From assembly GCF_009846755.1 (NCBI RefSeq), contig NZ_AQOR01000004.1:62001-126000 (forward strand): 64,000 nucleotides of DNA, given 5' to 3'. Position 1 is the stretch's first letter. Each line of letters opens with the position of its first letter. Below, piece after piece: positions 1-7,655 of this stretch. A model generated the notes under the pieces. It made no database searches. It had not been told where the DNA came from and saw nothing but the letters and a program-made list of their open reading frames with translations. Made by a program: the position numbers and the translations under genes. The DNA is from Alcanivorax sp. S71-1-4 (GTDB lineage Bacteria; Pseudomonadota; Gammaproteobacteria; Pseudomonadales; Alcanivoracaceae).

Positions 1-859
1 CCTCGTGATCGGCGGCGGTAATGTCCGCACCGGGCAGATCGATATGCACGTTCTGGACGCCTTCGACATGCAGCGCGGCGTAGATCCCGGACAGGGTCAC
101 ATCCAGCCCCAGAGCGTGAGTGCGATCCGCATACTGCTGGGCACGTCGCCGCGCTTCTTCCAGCACCACATTTTCATCGGGGCCGGGGTAGAGGATCAGG
201 GTGGCCTGCACCGCGTACTCGATAATGCCACCGCTTTGGACAAGCACTTCGTCGGTCAGTGGCCGAGTGTTGTCTTCCGTCAATGCGCCCGCCACGGCGT
301 CGAGCACTTGTTGTGTCGGTGCGCCGGATCCGTGCCGGGACAGCACAGCGAGAATGACCTGCCCTGGCAGAACGCTGTATGGCTTGGCATCCAGTACATC
401 GGGATGCGCGCCCAGCGCGTGGAAGATATAACTCTCGATGCTGCCGGCGGTGCTGTATCGAGACGGCGCGAGCTGCGCGCGGCGGCGCAGCGCTTCATCG
501 CTTTCATACACGGCGGGGATCGGTGGGATAGCGGTCGGGGCACCCTCGCTGAGGGTCAGCCGTGTGATGTTGTAGGGTTCTTTTGCCACGATGTTATCCA
601 GGTCGGCGCCCGTGGCGGTGGCCAGCATGACAGCGCGCGCGCTGGCGTTAATACGGGCGCGCAGCCGCATCTCGCGATAGGCGCACACCTGCAGGATCTT
701 GTAGGCCGGGTCGGCATCGGTCAGATCCTCGAACTGGCCGTCGGGATCCAGACCAGCCAGGTCGGCGATCATGTCGGCGAGGATTTGTTCATAGTCGAGC
801 GTCTCGACCACATCAGGCGTTGGCAGCCGGCTCAGATCCACCACGGAATAACTGCTCAT
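1..859 (-). CDS. J: P2 gpJ-like baseplate protein (partial)
   Basis: The reading frame runs from an ATG at 859 leftwards off the window edge, giving about 286 residues; P2 gpJ is about 302, so only a short C-terminus is missing. The translation starts MSSYSVVDLSRLPTP and carries features of the baseplate J family: an N-terminal half of the type seen in gpJ (DPAYKILQ, RINASARAVMLATA) and an AGSIESYIFHA segment in the middle. In P2 this protein forms the outer part of the baseplate wedge at the tail tip. It starts 3 nt after the W stop codon, so translation is probably coupled. Identification rests on sequence character plus perfect P2 gene order. Confidence 0.88.
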   Translation of the reverse strand, partial: MSSYSVVDLSRLPTPDVVETLDYEQILADMIADLAGLDPDGQFEDLTDADPAYKILQVCAYREMRLRARINASARAVMLATATGADLDNIVAKEPYNITRLTLSEGAPTAIPPIPAVYESDEALRRRAQLAPSRYSTAGSIESYIFHALGAHPDVLDAKPYSVLPGQVILAVLSRHGSGAPTQQVLDAVAGALTEDNTRPLTDEVLVQSGGIIEYAVQATLILYPGPDENVVLEEARRRAQQYADRTHALGLDVTLSGIYAALHVEGVQNVHIDLPGADITAADHE

Positions 860-861
860 GA

Positions 862-1203
862 CTACACCGCTCCTTTCAGGCCCAGCGGCACCTGCAACTG
901 CCCTACGGTGCCGTTCTCGACGGTTTCGATATCCACCACCAGGCCACCTTCGCTGACGATCAGCAGCACTCTCTGGATCTGTACGCTTGGCACCCAGGTC
1001 ATGATGGCCGTGGCGGTGGCCGCGTAAGAGCGCAACAGCGTTGCGCCGTGCAGGGGCTGGTCGATCAGTTCCGGCAGCAGGGAACCGTAGGCGCGGCGCA
1101 TGACGCGGCTACCGATGGGCGTGGTGAGGACGTCGCGGATGCACTGCTGAAGATAGTCCCGGCGCGGCATGGTCTTGCCGGTGTAGGCATTCATGCCGGT
1201 CAT
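862..1203 (-). CDS. W: P2 gpW-like baseplate wedge protein (GPW/gp25 family)
   Basis: 113 residues, close to P2 gpW. The segment DYLQQCIRDVLTTPIGSRVMRRAYGS is cut here into its recognisable parts: a DVLTTPIGSRVMRR motif typical of the GPW/gp25 family, whose members form the inner baseplate wedge of contractile tails. The start codon overlaps the end of V by four bases and J follows immediately, so W sits in an unbroken tail-gene operon read from right to left. No anomaly is seen. Confidence 0.9.
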   Translation of the reverse strand: MTGMNAYTGKTMPRRDYLQQCIRDVLTTPIGSRVMRRAYGSLLPELIDQPLHGATLLRSYAATATAIMTWVPSVQIQRVLLIVSEGGLVVDIETVENGTVGQLQVPLGLKGAV

Positions 1204-1925
1204 ACCGGATTCTCCGATGTGCCCGAGCCAGGTGTTACGCCGCCCACCCGCAGCGTGCTGCCCACCGCAACGCCGTTGTTCGTCATTGAACCGATGACGT
1301 CGAGATTCCCCTCGATGGAGAAATTGCCCTGTAGCGTGGCGCCGCCGCCGGCCGCACCGGGGGCGGCGGACAGCGGGCCGGCGAGTGTCAGTGGGCCGTT
1401 GACCTTCACCGCACCGTTGAACGTAATGGTGGCCGCATCGACCTGCACCACGGGGGCGAGCGCCACCACCCGGCCGGCGGCCTCGGCCTGGATATCTCCC
1501 GCAGCCGAGGCGGCGATACTACCGCCGGCCGTGGCCTCGATATTGCCGGTGGCGCGGACATCGATGTCGCCCTGGACATTGGCCACCAACCGATGGGTGG
1601 TTTTGTTGTAGCGCAGCACCGTGCCGTCCGCGAAGGCGATCTCGCGGCTGGCCTGGTCAGTGGTGGACGGCGGGTGCGCATCGGAATACAGCCCCACCAG
1701 CACCAGCCCCTGGGCCAGATCGCCGCTCGGGCTGAACACGGTCACCTGTTCACCGACCGAAGGCGGCCACCAGCTTGTATCGTCGCCGGCGCGGGCCGCA
1801 AACCAGGGCAGCCAGGTGGTCAGCAGGTCGCCACTTTCCACGCGGCACCGACGGCCCTCGACGCTGTGAATGGTGCCCAGGCGGATCATGTTTTCCAGGC
1901 GGCGCGCCAGCTCGGCCAGGTTCAC
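1200..1925 (-). CDS. V: P2 gpV-like baseplate spike protein
   Basis: 241 residues, in the size range of P2 gpV (211). The N-terminal half contains an OB-fold-type segment (IHSVEGRRCRVESGDLLTTW) and the GEQVTVFSPSGDL stretch common to phage spike proteins. The C-terminal half is a run of short beta repeats (GDIDVRATGNIEA, GDIQAEAAGRVV) as expected for the triple-stranded beta-helix needle that punctures the outer membrane. The C-terminal tail after about residue 170 is Gly/Ala/Asn-rich and I see no HxH iron-binding motif at the tip, unlike P2. Its start overlaps the end of S. Confidence 0.9.
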   Translation of the reverse strand: MNLAELARRLENMIRLGTIHSVEGRRCRVESGDLLTTWLPWFAARAGDDTSWWPPSVGEQVTVFSPSGDLAQGLVLVGLYSDAHPPSTTDQASREIAFADGTVLRYNKTTHRLVANVQGDIDVRATGNIEATAGGSIAASAAGDIQAEAAGRVVALAPVVQVDAATITFNGAVKVNGPLTLAGPLSAAPGAAGGGATLQGNFSIEGNLDVIGSMTNNGVAVGSTLRVGGVTPGSGTSENPV

Positions 1926-2386
1926 GCATCACCCCCTGCCAGATGGCGCAGCAAGGCATCGCGCACGAACGCGCTGTCGCCAGGGGAAAAGCCCACCAGG
2001 CGCCGGGTCGGATAGCGCACGCGCGGGCCACCCGGCGCGACCTGATCTTGCAGGCCGTACTGGTGAACGCGGGCAATGCGGGCAACGCGCCCGAAAAATC
2101 CCACTGCCACGGCGTCAGCGAGTGTCCTGACGCGCAGGAACCGGGCGGTGGCGAGTTTCTGGAACATGGCCCGCCGGCGGATCGCGCCGCGTTTGCCACG
2201 CAGCCGTTGCTTGCGCGCTTCGAATGGCGAGCCATCGGGATTCCGCTGGGCGCGGATGCGCTGTTGCTGCCGGCGGCGCAGGCCCATGCCGATATCGCGG
2301 GCAATGCGGCGGCGCGCAGCGGGATCCAGCCGTGCCAGTAGGGCGCCGGCCCAGGCTTCGAATGCCGTCAGATCATCAGAAGCCAT
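1922..2386 (-). CDS. S: P2 gpS-like tail completion protein
   Basis: 154 residues, matching the size of P2 gpS (150). The basic middle part (RRRQQQRIRAQRNPDGSPF) followed by KRGAIRRRAMFQKL and the HQYGLQD motif are typical of the phage virion morphogenesis protein family. In P2 gpS acts with gpR at the head-proximal end of the tail. The gene overlaps the end of R by 11 nt and is overlapped by V. Codon use and GC content are like the neighbouring phage genes. Confidence 0.87.
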   Translation of the reverse strand: MASDDLTAFEAWAGALLARLDPAARRRIARDIGMGLRRRQQQRIRAQRNPDGSPFEARKQRLRGKRGAIRRRAMFQKLATARFLRVRTLADAVAVGFFGRVARIARVHQYGLQDQVAPGGPRVRYPTRRLVGFSPGDSAFVRDALLRHLAGGDA

Positions 2387-2825
2387 GTGTCAGCTCCCAT
2401 TCTTTCAGGCTGTCCGGCTGCGTTTCATCGCCCACATACACCGGCTCACCGATGTGTTCAGCGGTGACCGTGCCATCGCCGTTCACGGTGACGACAACGC
2501 TTTCCGTCAACGGGATGCGGATCTCAAGATCCACGCTGTCGTTGTCGAGAATCTCCGCCTCGTACTGCAACGCCTCAAGATTGGCGCGGTCGGGCTGATT
2601 GGTTTCCAGCCACGCCAGGACTGGAACGGTCACGGCATCCAGCGGTCCGGAAAAATCCGTCAGCACCAGCGTGGCGATATAGTCCTGGCGGTGCGTCAGG
2701 CTCGACTTGCGCGGCGTGTGCAGCACCGTGCCTTCCTGGACGAACGTCAGCAGCTTGTCCGGGTCACGTTTGAGATCCGGGCAGGCGTCCAGCAAATGCT
2801 GGCGTAACGACCGGAGCTTATTCAC
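2376..2825 (-). CDS. R: P2 gpR-like tail completion protein
   Basis: 149 residues from a GTG start at 2825 (VNKLRSLRQHLLDACPDL). I prefer this start to longer in-frame choices because it matches the known N-terminus type of gpR (MNKLxSLRxxL) and lies 5 nt past the stop codon of the Rz-like gene. The tail completion protein R acts late in tail assembly together with S. The C-terminus (EPVYVGDETQPDSLKEWEL) is acidic. Part of the lysis/tail operon. Confidence 0.87.
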   Translation of the reverse strand: MNKLRSLRQHLLDACPDLKRDPDKLLTFVQEGTVLHTPRKSSLTHRQDYIATLVLTDFSGPLDAVTVPVLAWLETNQPDRANLEALQYEAEILDNDSVDLEIRIPLTESVVVTVNGDGTVTAEHIGEPVYVGDETQPDSLKEWELTHGF

Positions 2826-3339
2826 AGCGGGGATCCTCCGGCGCCTGGCCGCAATACCAGGCGCGCCAGCCACGGGCCTTCACCAGTTGCTGGTGACACG
2901 TCTGGTAATTGGCCGTGACGACTTTCAGTGCATCGGCATCGGTCAGCGGCGGAGCGTTTCCAGGGAGGCCGGCACTGGCGCCATCAGCATGTCCGGCGGT
3001 GACGACAGTGCCGGGCAGTCCGGCAGCGTTGTCATGGATTTGCACCCACTGCTCAGGCAAAGCACAGCGGCCAGCATCAGGGCTTTCGACATAGCGGATA
3101 ACCTCTCGGGTGACGATCTGCGAGCGCGCAGCTTCCGCGTCCATTTCCGCCAGGATCTCGCGGGCGACACTGCCGCTCAGTTGACGGCGCAACCGTTCGA
3201 TTTCCAGCGTTGCCGTGAGCCGGGCATTGTTGGCGGTGGCGATCCGTTCGCCATAGACCCGGCCGGCAAACCAGTAGCCGAGCAGGAAGGTGCTGCCCAG
3301 CACCACCAGGACAAAGACCACGCGGGCCTGCAAGGTCAC
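2818..3339 (-). CDS. lysB: Rz/LysB-like inner-membrane spanin
   Basis: 173 residues from a GTG start at 3339 that overlaps the endolysin stop codon as GTGA. The N-terminus carries one membrane anchor (VVFVLVVLGSTFLLGYW) followed by a helical region (NARLTATLEIERLRRQL), the layout of an i-spanin, with the rest in the periplasm. An Rz1-type lipoprotein gene is embedded entirely inside this gene in another frame, which strongly supports the assignment. Together they fuse inner and outer membranes in the last step of host lysis. Confidence 0.82.
   Translation of the reverse strand: MTLQARVVFVLVVLGSTFLLGYWFAGRVYGERIATANNARLTATLEIERLRRQLSGSVAREILAEMDAEAARSQIVTREVIRYVESPDAGRCALPEQWVQIHDNAAGLPGTVVTAGHADGASAGLPGNAPPLTDADALKVVTANYQTCHQQLVKARGWRAWYCGQAPEDPRCE
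2943..3092 (-). CDS. lysC: Rz1/LysC-like outer-membrane spanin lipoprotein, embedded gene
   Basis: 49 residues from ATG 3092: a signal peptide (MSKALMLAAVLCLSSGC) with a lipobox LSSGC, so the mature protein starts at Cys17. The mature part is short and proline-rich (PDCPALSSPPDM, MAPVPASL), as in Rz1. The gene lies wholly within the Rz-like gene in a different frame on the same strand. Longer in-frame starts (to 3170) would add a basic leader incompatible with a lipoprotein signal. The overlap means two proteins constrain the same DNA. Confidence 0.85.
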   Translation of the reverse strand: MSKALMLAAVLCLSSGCKSMTTLPDCPALSSPPDMLMAPVPASLETLRR

Positions 3340-3884
3340 AGCACCACCCGGTTTGCCAGCCAGCCGAAAATAAAGGCTTCCTGGCTTGCGTCGCGGCGCA
3401 CGATGTCGATATAGCGCGCGCCCTGCTGGCAATTCAGTGCGGTCAGCATGACCTGTTCGCCAAGGCGGCCGCGCTTGTCCAGGAAGGCTTGCAGGGTGCG
3501 CAGGGTGACCGGCCCGAGCTGGCCGTCCTCCTCGATGTCCGGGTAGTCCTGCTGGTCGCGGTTCAGCGCGTTCAGCGCCACCTGCAAGAACCGGGTGGCC
3601 ACCGGCGGCCCCATATTGACCCCGGTGTCTGTCAGTTCCTCGGCAATTTCCCGGCTGATTTCGGCGGCGGCCTCAAAGCCTGGTTCAATGAAATAGCGCT
3701 TTTTCAGCAGTTGATGCGCAAAGGCCCGAGGCAGGTTCTGCATGGCACCCCTGTAGCCGTTGGCCCGTGCCACGGCTTCGGTGATCCCGTAGCGTGTTGG
3801 GCCACCGCGATCCGCCGGGTGATTCACATAGCCGGCCTCGATCTGGATCACTTCGTTGATGATGTCATCGACGCGCTTTGTCAT
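3336..3884 (-). CDS. Phage endolysin, glycoside hydrolase family 108 N-acetylmuramidase
   Basis: 182 residues. The N-terminal motif EAGYVNHPADRGGPTRYGIT is the family 108 active-site region with the catalytic Glu at about residue 16; a peptidoglycan-binding type 3 segment occupies the C-terminal half (EEDGQLGPVTLRTLQAFL). It should cleave the glycan backbone of murein. There is no signal peptide, so export depends on the holin encoded next to it. It replaces gpK of P2 in the same position. Overlaps the holin stop by four bases. Confidence 0.92.
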   Translation of the reverse strand: MTKRVDDIINEVIQIEAGYVNHPADRGGPTRYGITEAVARANGYRGAMQNLPRAFAHQLLKKRYFIEPGFEAAAEISREIAEELTDTGVNMGPPVATRFLQVALNALNRDQQDYPDIEEDGQLGPVTLRTLQAFLDKRGRLGEQVMLTALNCQQGARYIDIVRRDASQEAFIFGWLANRVVL

Positions 3885-4195
3885 TGATCAATCCCCGCGC
3901 GTTTGCGCACCAGTTTTTTCAACAGTTCGGTACTGGCCTGCACACCGATACAGCCCACCGCGCAGCCCACGAAACTAGCCACGTCTTGAGGCAGGCCCAC
4001 GGCGCGAAGGCCGTAGGAAAACGTCAGCCCGATAAAGCCGCACATCAGCCCTTCCAGCAGCCAGCGTTTCCAGTCGAAGGGGACATCGGCGCCATAGTGG
4101 TGATAGATGTAGCTCATCAAACCTCCCAGGGTTGCCAGTGCAGCCACCCAGCCATGCCCGGCGTGTATTTGGAATTTTTGCCAGAGTTCGCCCAT
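3881..4195 (-). CDS. Phage holin (HP1/P2 gpY-like position)
   Basis: 104 residues from ATG 4195 (MGELWQKFQIHAGHGW), 1 nt after the X stop codon. Longer in-frame starts would run through X and are rejected. Hydrophobic segments are seen at about residues 15-33 (WVAALATLGGLMSYIYHHY), 47-63 (LLEGLMCGFIGLTFSYGL) and 72-90 (VASFVGCAVGCIGVQAS), with a basic C-terminus (LLKKLVRKRAG). This fits a small holin that permeabilises the inner membrane to release the endolysin. Family-level assignment rests on topology and gene order. Confidence 0.82.
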   Translation of the reverse strand: MGELWQKFQIHAGHGWVAALATLGGLMSYIYHHYGADVPFDWKRWLLEGLMCGFIGLTFSYGLRAVGLPQDVASFVGCAVGCIGVQASTELLKKLVRKRAGIDQ

Positions 4196-4196
4196 C

Positions 4197-4403
4197 TCAA
4201 TCCCACAGTTGGATGCCTTTTTTAACTGGTGCCGGTGCCTGCTCGGGCAATCGAACCAGCGTCCCCCTTGGCAACACCGGGCCAACATCGGCAAGGCCCG
4301 GATTGCTGTCATAAACAGCCTCGGTAACACCTGCCGTGCGGCCATAGTGCCGCCAACAGATCAGGTCCACGGTGTCGCCCTCAACCGCGCGCACCTCGGT
4401 CAT
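4197..4403 (-). CDS. X: P2 gpX-like tail protein with LysM-type fold
   Basis: 68 residues, the same size as P2 gpX (67). The core VEGDTVDLICWRHYGRT followed by NPGLADVGPVLPRGTLVRLP is the LysM-like pattern of the tail protein X family. gpX is an essential tail component of P2. It sits exactly between L and the holin as in P2, overlapping L by four bases. Confidence 0.9.
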   Translation of the reverse strand: MTEVRAVEGDTVDLICWRHYGRTAGVTEAVYDSNPGLADVGPVLPRGTLVRLPEQAPAPVKKGIQLWD

Positions 4404-4858
4404 ATCAGCTCCACCTTGATCCTGGGCGTGCCCAGCAGGTCGCTGATGGCCCAGCGCAGGTTGCGGCGTTGGTCGTCTGCCGTGTCTTGCTTTTGCTCAC
4501 CCCGTCCCTGGGCACTGTTGGTGCTGTCGTAATCGACGTAACGCTCCAGCAGTTCAGCCTTGGCGTGCGCGTACACAGCGCGGCGGTAGCGGTGCAGCAT
4601 CACGCTTTCGCCGTTGATGTGCGGTGCATCGATATCGGCCAGCGTCTGGGCACCGGGGTGGCGTGTGCGCAGCGGTGCCAGCTCCCGGTTCACGCTGATC
4701 ATGGCCTCGATCAGCACCGCCGCCAGGCGTTCGTTGGGGACCGTTTTGTCCTCACGCATCGCCGCGCGAAAATCCTCCGGCTCGATGGCGGGGAAAAACC
4801 CGTCATTCTCGATGGCCTGGGCCGGCTCGCTGCCGTTACCTGTGACGACGAATGACAT
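4400..4858 (-). CDS. L: P2 gpL-like head completion protein
   Basis: 152 residues; P2 gpL is 169. The motif FPAIEPEDFRAAMREDKTVP and the central HPGAQTLADIDAPHINGE stretch are typical of the head completion protein family that closes the portal after DNA packaging. A Shine-Dalgarno GGAGG lies 4 nt before the ATG. The 102-nt gap to M upstream is unusual in this otherwise overlapping operon and holds two interleaved inverted repeats (see 4869-4940), one of which abuts the Shine-Dalgarno. Confidence 0.88.
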   Translation of the reverse strand: MSFVVTGNGSEPAQAIENDGFFPAIEPEDFRAAMREDKTVPNERLAAVLIEAMISVNRELAPLRTRHPGAQTLADIDAPHINGESVMLHRYRRAVYAHAKAELLERYVDYDSTNSAQGRGEQKQDTADDQRRNLRWAISDLLGTPRIKVELI

Positions 4859-4868
4859 AGTGCCTCCG

Positions 4869-4940
4869 GGGTGTCCCCTGGTCGGCGGTGGGGGGTTCTG
4901 TTGGGTGACGGAGGGGACACCCGCCAGAACCCCGCCGCCG
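4869..4940 (-). promoter_or_regulatory. Interleaved inverted repeats between M and L (possible pseudoknot)
   Basis: Arm A (4869-4878, GGGTGTCCCC) is perfectly complementary to A' (4913-4922). Arm B (4883-4900) is complementary to B' (4925-4940) with a two-base bulge. The order is A-B-A'-B', the arrangement of an H-type pseudoknot or of two mutually exclusive stems. A ends next to the L Shine-Dalgarno (complement of 4863-4867). A role in translational control of L is inference. Confidence 0.5.
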
Positions 4941-4960
4941 GGCGTCGGGGGACCGACTCG

Positions 4961-5620
4961 TTATCCGGCGGTGGCGCCGCCGGCTTTTTTCAATTCGCGT
5001 TCCGCGCGCTCGAGGTCTTTCTTGCAACCGGCGGCGGGGTGGAGAGACAGGGCGCGCTGGTAGTGCGCTGCCGCGTCAGCCCAGCGCTCAATATCCCGCA
5101 GCGCATTGCCCAGGGCCTTGTGCAGCTTGGCGCGCACTTCGTCGGGCATGTCCTCGCTCGCGGTCAGGTCCAGGGCGTACAGCAGTTCATCCAGTGGAAC
5201 CTCAGCGCCACGTTGCGCGGCGTCGGCGATTTCCTCCGCCACCACGGTCGCAGTCGTGCGCCGGTATTGATCGGGCATTACCAGCTTGTGCTGAATGGCG
5301 TAGCCCGCCATCTCCAGGCCCACCGCCCACATGCCGGCATCGAAGGCCCAGACCATCACAGTCATCAGCACGTCATCCTGATGACCCGCGTCTGACGCGA
5401 TAACGCCTTTAATCCACGGGAAATAGTTCGGCACCAGTTCCGCCTTGAGGTGGCCTTTCTGCTCGGTGCTCTGGATCTGTTTCAGGCGCTGTTTGTCCAC
5501 CGCGAGCTGCATCAGTTGCTGCTCGTAGGCCGTGGCAATGGCCTTGTCCTGTGGGGTGTCGTCAGCCGTCTGACGTTTGGCCAGGGCGCGTTCGCGGAAT
5601 TTCTGGGCAGGCGATTTCAT
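4961..5620 (-). CDS. M: P2 gpM-like terminase small subunit/endonuclease
   Basis: 219 residues; P2 gpM is 247. The N-terminus MKSPAQKFRERALAKR and the middle part (LVPNYFPWIKGVIASDAGHQ, then DVLMTVMVWAFDAGMW) match the P2 terminase M family, which cuts cos during packaging with the ATPase P. The C-terminal third (WADAAAHYQRALSLHPAAGC) looks like a helical repeat typical of the family. It follows N after a likely terminator/attenuator at 5635-5659. Confidence 0.9.
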   Translation of the reverse strand: MKSPAQKFRERALAKRQTADDTPQDKAIATAYEQQLMQLAVDKQRLKQIQSTEQKGHLKAELVPNYFPWIKGVIASDAGHQDDVLMTVMVWAFDAGMWAVGLEMAGYAIQHKLVMPDQYRRTTATVVAEEIADAAQRGAEVPLDELLYALDLTASEDMPDEVRAKLHKALGNALRDIERWADAAAHYQRALSLHPAAGCKKDLERAERELKKAGGATAG

Positions 5621-5634
5621 CCGTCCTCCGTGCT

Positions 5635-5659
5635 TAAAAGAGGCCCCGTTGCCGGGGCC
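5635..5659 (-). terminator. Intrinsic terminator-like hairpin between N and M
   Basis: On the minus strand, GGCCCCG and CGGGGCC (5642-5659) form a 7-bp stem with a 4-nt loop, followed by TCTTTTAA. It lies just after the capsid gene stop and may reduce read-through so that the major capsid protein is made in excess over the terminase. Confidence 0.6.
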
Positions 5660-5697
5660 AGGTGCTGCCAGTGCTTCAAGGCTCGTTCGTTTCAGCG

Positions 5698-6720
5698 TTA
5701 CTCATTGATCTCGGTGATGTTTTCGATCAGACAGCCCGCCTTGTAGTCCTCGACCACATAGGCTTCATTGACGGATTCGTAGTTCTCAATGCGGTCGCGC
5801 TTCGGGTTGTCCTGGACCAGGCGGCGGCGGGTGCCGCGTTGCCAGTAGATGCTGAGGTTGGTCAGCGGCGTGATCAGGATCTTGCCCGCCGGGAAGCCGC
5901 TAACACGCATGGCCGGCAGCCCACCGATCCGTTTGGCACCGAGGATCAGATCCATGGCTTTCACTTCGGTCGGCTTGTGATCCTGGTTGATCAGCGGGAA
6001 ATACTTGTCATGCAAGATATCCCGGCCCACGATGGCCACCAGGTCGGTGCCGTCACGGTATTGAGGGTCGATCAGCGATTCGCTGGCGTCGTACACCAGC
6101 GCGTCCAGCGTCTGATACGTGGCCGCAGCGCCCGAGCCATAACCCACCACGCCGGAGCCTTCTTCCGATTCGTCCATGACCTGGTCGGAAGCGTGCAAGC
6201 GCCACTTCTGAAGCCAGCCGATATTGACGTCCTGCAGGAGCGGATTGGCAGTCCTGTCCGAGGTGGCCGCTCGCGAGATACCGTTAAAGCCGATCATTAT
6301 GCGGTCCAGCGCCTGGCGCTTGAGGATCGCGTTGCGGATCTTCGCCTGAAAGTCAATGAAGTGGCGCCAAGCGTCCAGCTTCGCGTACCGCAGGGCGGTA
6401 TCGAAATTGGTCTGGGTACACATATAACCGTGTGCATCCAGATTGCTGGGGTCCACCGGCTCACGTTCCGTGCCGGATCCCGTGTCGGTGGTGCTGGCGA
6501 TGGTCGAGCCAACATCAATGCCCACCTTTTCGCCAGATTGGTTATCCACCCCGATCACATTGATGCGAGACAGAAAATCACTGGAGTCCTGGATACGCTC
6601 TTCGAGCTTCTGTTCCACGGTCGGTGTGGCGGCGAACTTCTGACATGCATCAGAAATACCGTTCAGCATCGCCAACTGGTTCAGGTAGGCATTGAACAGG
6701 GTACGGGTTTCAGTACGCAT
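5698..6720 (-). CDS. N: P2 gpN-like major capsid protein
   Basis: 340 residues; P2 gpN is 357. It begins MRTETRTLFNAYLNQLAMLN and contains RINVIGVDNQSGEKVG, NFDTALRYAKLDAWRHF, QALDRIMIGFNGISRA and NPLLQDVNIGWLQKWR, all hallmark stretches of the P2 major capsid family. It builds the T=7 (or T=4 when sized by satellites) head. It lies directly downstream of scaffold O, as expected for capsid assembly genes. Confidence 0.95.
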   Translation of the reverse strand: MRTETRTLFNAYLNQLAMLNGISDACQKFAATPTVEQKLEERIQDSSDFLSRINVIGVDNQSGEKVGIDVGSTIASTTDTGSGTEREPVDPSNLDAHGYMCTQTNFDTALRYAKLDAWRHFIDFQAKIRNAILKRQALDRIMIGFNGISRAATSDRTANPLLQDVNIGWLQKWRLHASDQVMDESEEGSGVVGYGSGAAATYQTLDALVYDASESLIDPQYRDGTDLVAIVGRDILHDKYFPLINQDHKPTEVKAMDLILGAKRIGGLPAMRVSGFPAGKILITPLTNLSIYWQRGTRRRLVQDNPKRDRIENYESVNEAYVVEDYKAGCLIENITEINE

Positions 6721-6743
6721 TGATATCTCCGGTTGCGTCGGCG

Positions 6744-7511
6744 TTAGCAGTCAGTGAGTTCAGTACCGTCACCGCCGGAATGGGCCGGGCGTTGTGATTG
6801 CGGCGTTTGGGAAAGTTTCTGGGTCAGGGCGTCCAGGTCCGTCCGGACCTTTTTCAGTTCGGTGCCATCCACTTCCGGTAAGGCGGCGAAGCGTTCCTCC
6901 ATCGCGACGACTGATTGAGCAATGGTTTCAACAGCGGAATGTACGTCACGCATGGCCGCGCTGAACTTGTCATCGCTCTTTTTCGAGCTGGCACCCAGCA
7001 GGGTTTTGACGCGGGAGAAAAGACCTTCCTGTTCCTCGATTTCGATAAATTCGAGCGGTGGGCCTTCGATGTAGTCGGTGAATGTGCTTTCCGGGCGTTG
7101 CTGCCGGGAAAACATCAGCATGTCCGTGCCGGTGGATGCCGGGGAATCGGTGACAGACAGGCCGCCGAGGTACGGGCCGCCGGTGTCCGGGTCTTTAATA
7201 ATCTCAATGCTGCTGTAGACCTTCTGGCGTGCTCGGTTGATCGTCACCAGTTCGGGAGTGGGGTCGATCTCCGCGAAAAGGCCCCATTTTCCGCCATCGA
7301 CCTCGCGGGCTTCCACCGACCGTACATCACCAAACGCTTTGAACACGGAATCCGGGAGGAGGCCGCGCAAGTGTTCACACCACACGCGGGCACCGTATTT
7401 TTTTGGATCGTAGCTTGCCGCCAGATCCTTGATCTGTTGCACCGACAGTTCGCGGCCATCGACCGTATTTCCAGACGTGGCGACGCGGAACATTTTCGAT
7501 TTGGTGGACAT
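6744..7511 (-). CDS. O: P2 gpO-like capsid scaffolding protein/protease
   Basis: 255 residues; P2 gpO is 284. The N-terminal half is the serine protease domain: Asp18 (TVDGRE), His47 (VWCEHLRG) and Ser100/101 (QKVYSSIEI) have the spacing of the known Asp-His-Ser triad of P2 gpO. The C-terminal part (VDGTELKKVRTDLDALTQKL) is the helical scaffold. It shapes the procapsid and then cleaves itself, N and Q. First gene of the leftward operon, reading away from the palindrome at 7587-7611. Confidence 0.93.
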   Translation of the reverse strand: MSTKSKMFRVATSGNTVDGRELSVQQIKDLAASYDPKKYGARVWCEHLRGLLPDSVFKAFGDVRSVEAREVDGGKWGLFAEIDPTPELVTINRARQKVYSSIEIIKDPDTGGPYLGGLSVTDSPASTGTDMLMFSRQQRPESTFTDYIEGPPLEFIEIEEQEGLFSRVKTLLGASSKKSDDKFSAAMRDVHSAVETIAQSVVAMEERFAALPEVDGTELKKVRTDLDALTQKLSQTPQSQRPAHSGGDGTELTDC

Positions 7512-7655
7512 GCTGGCTGGCCTCTTTACGGATAGGTCTGAATGAGGCCATCGTGGTAATGGGCTGGCTGAGGCGCAATATCAGGTGTTTGTATTTGGAA
7601 CAAATACAAACGGCAGCCTGATGCCCACGCGCCGCGTCGCGGCTACCGTTCCCGC
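7512..7655. promoter_or_regulatory. Divergent late promoter region of O and P with perfect palindrome
   Basis: The 144-nt gap between the divergent genes O and P must contain both late promoters. It holds a perfect inverted repeat at 7587-7611: GTTTGTATTTG, three bases (GAA), CAAATACAAAC. TGT and ACA within it are 13 nt apart, close to the TGT-N12-ACA site bound by the P2 late activator Ogr, but one base longer. An outer weaker dyad (ATCAGG at 7580-7585, CCTGAT at 7617-7622) surrounds it. It is the likely operator for both transcripts. Confidence 0.65.
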
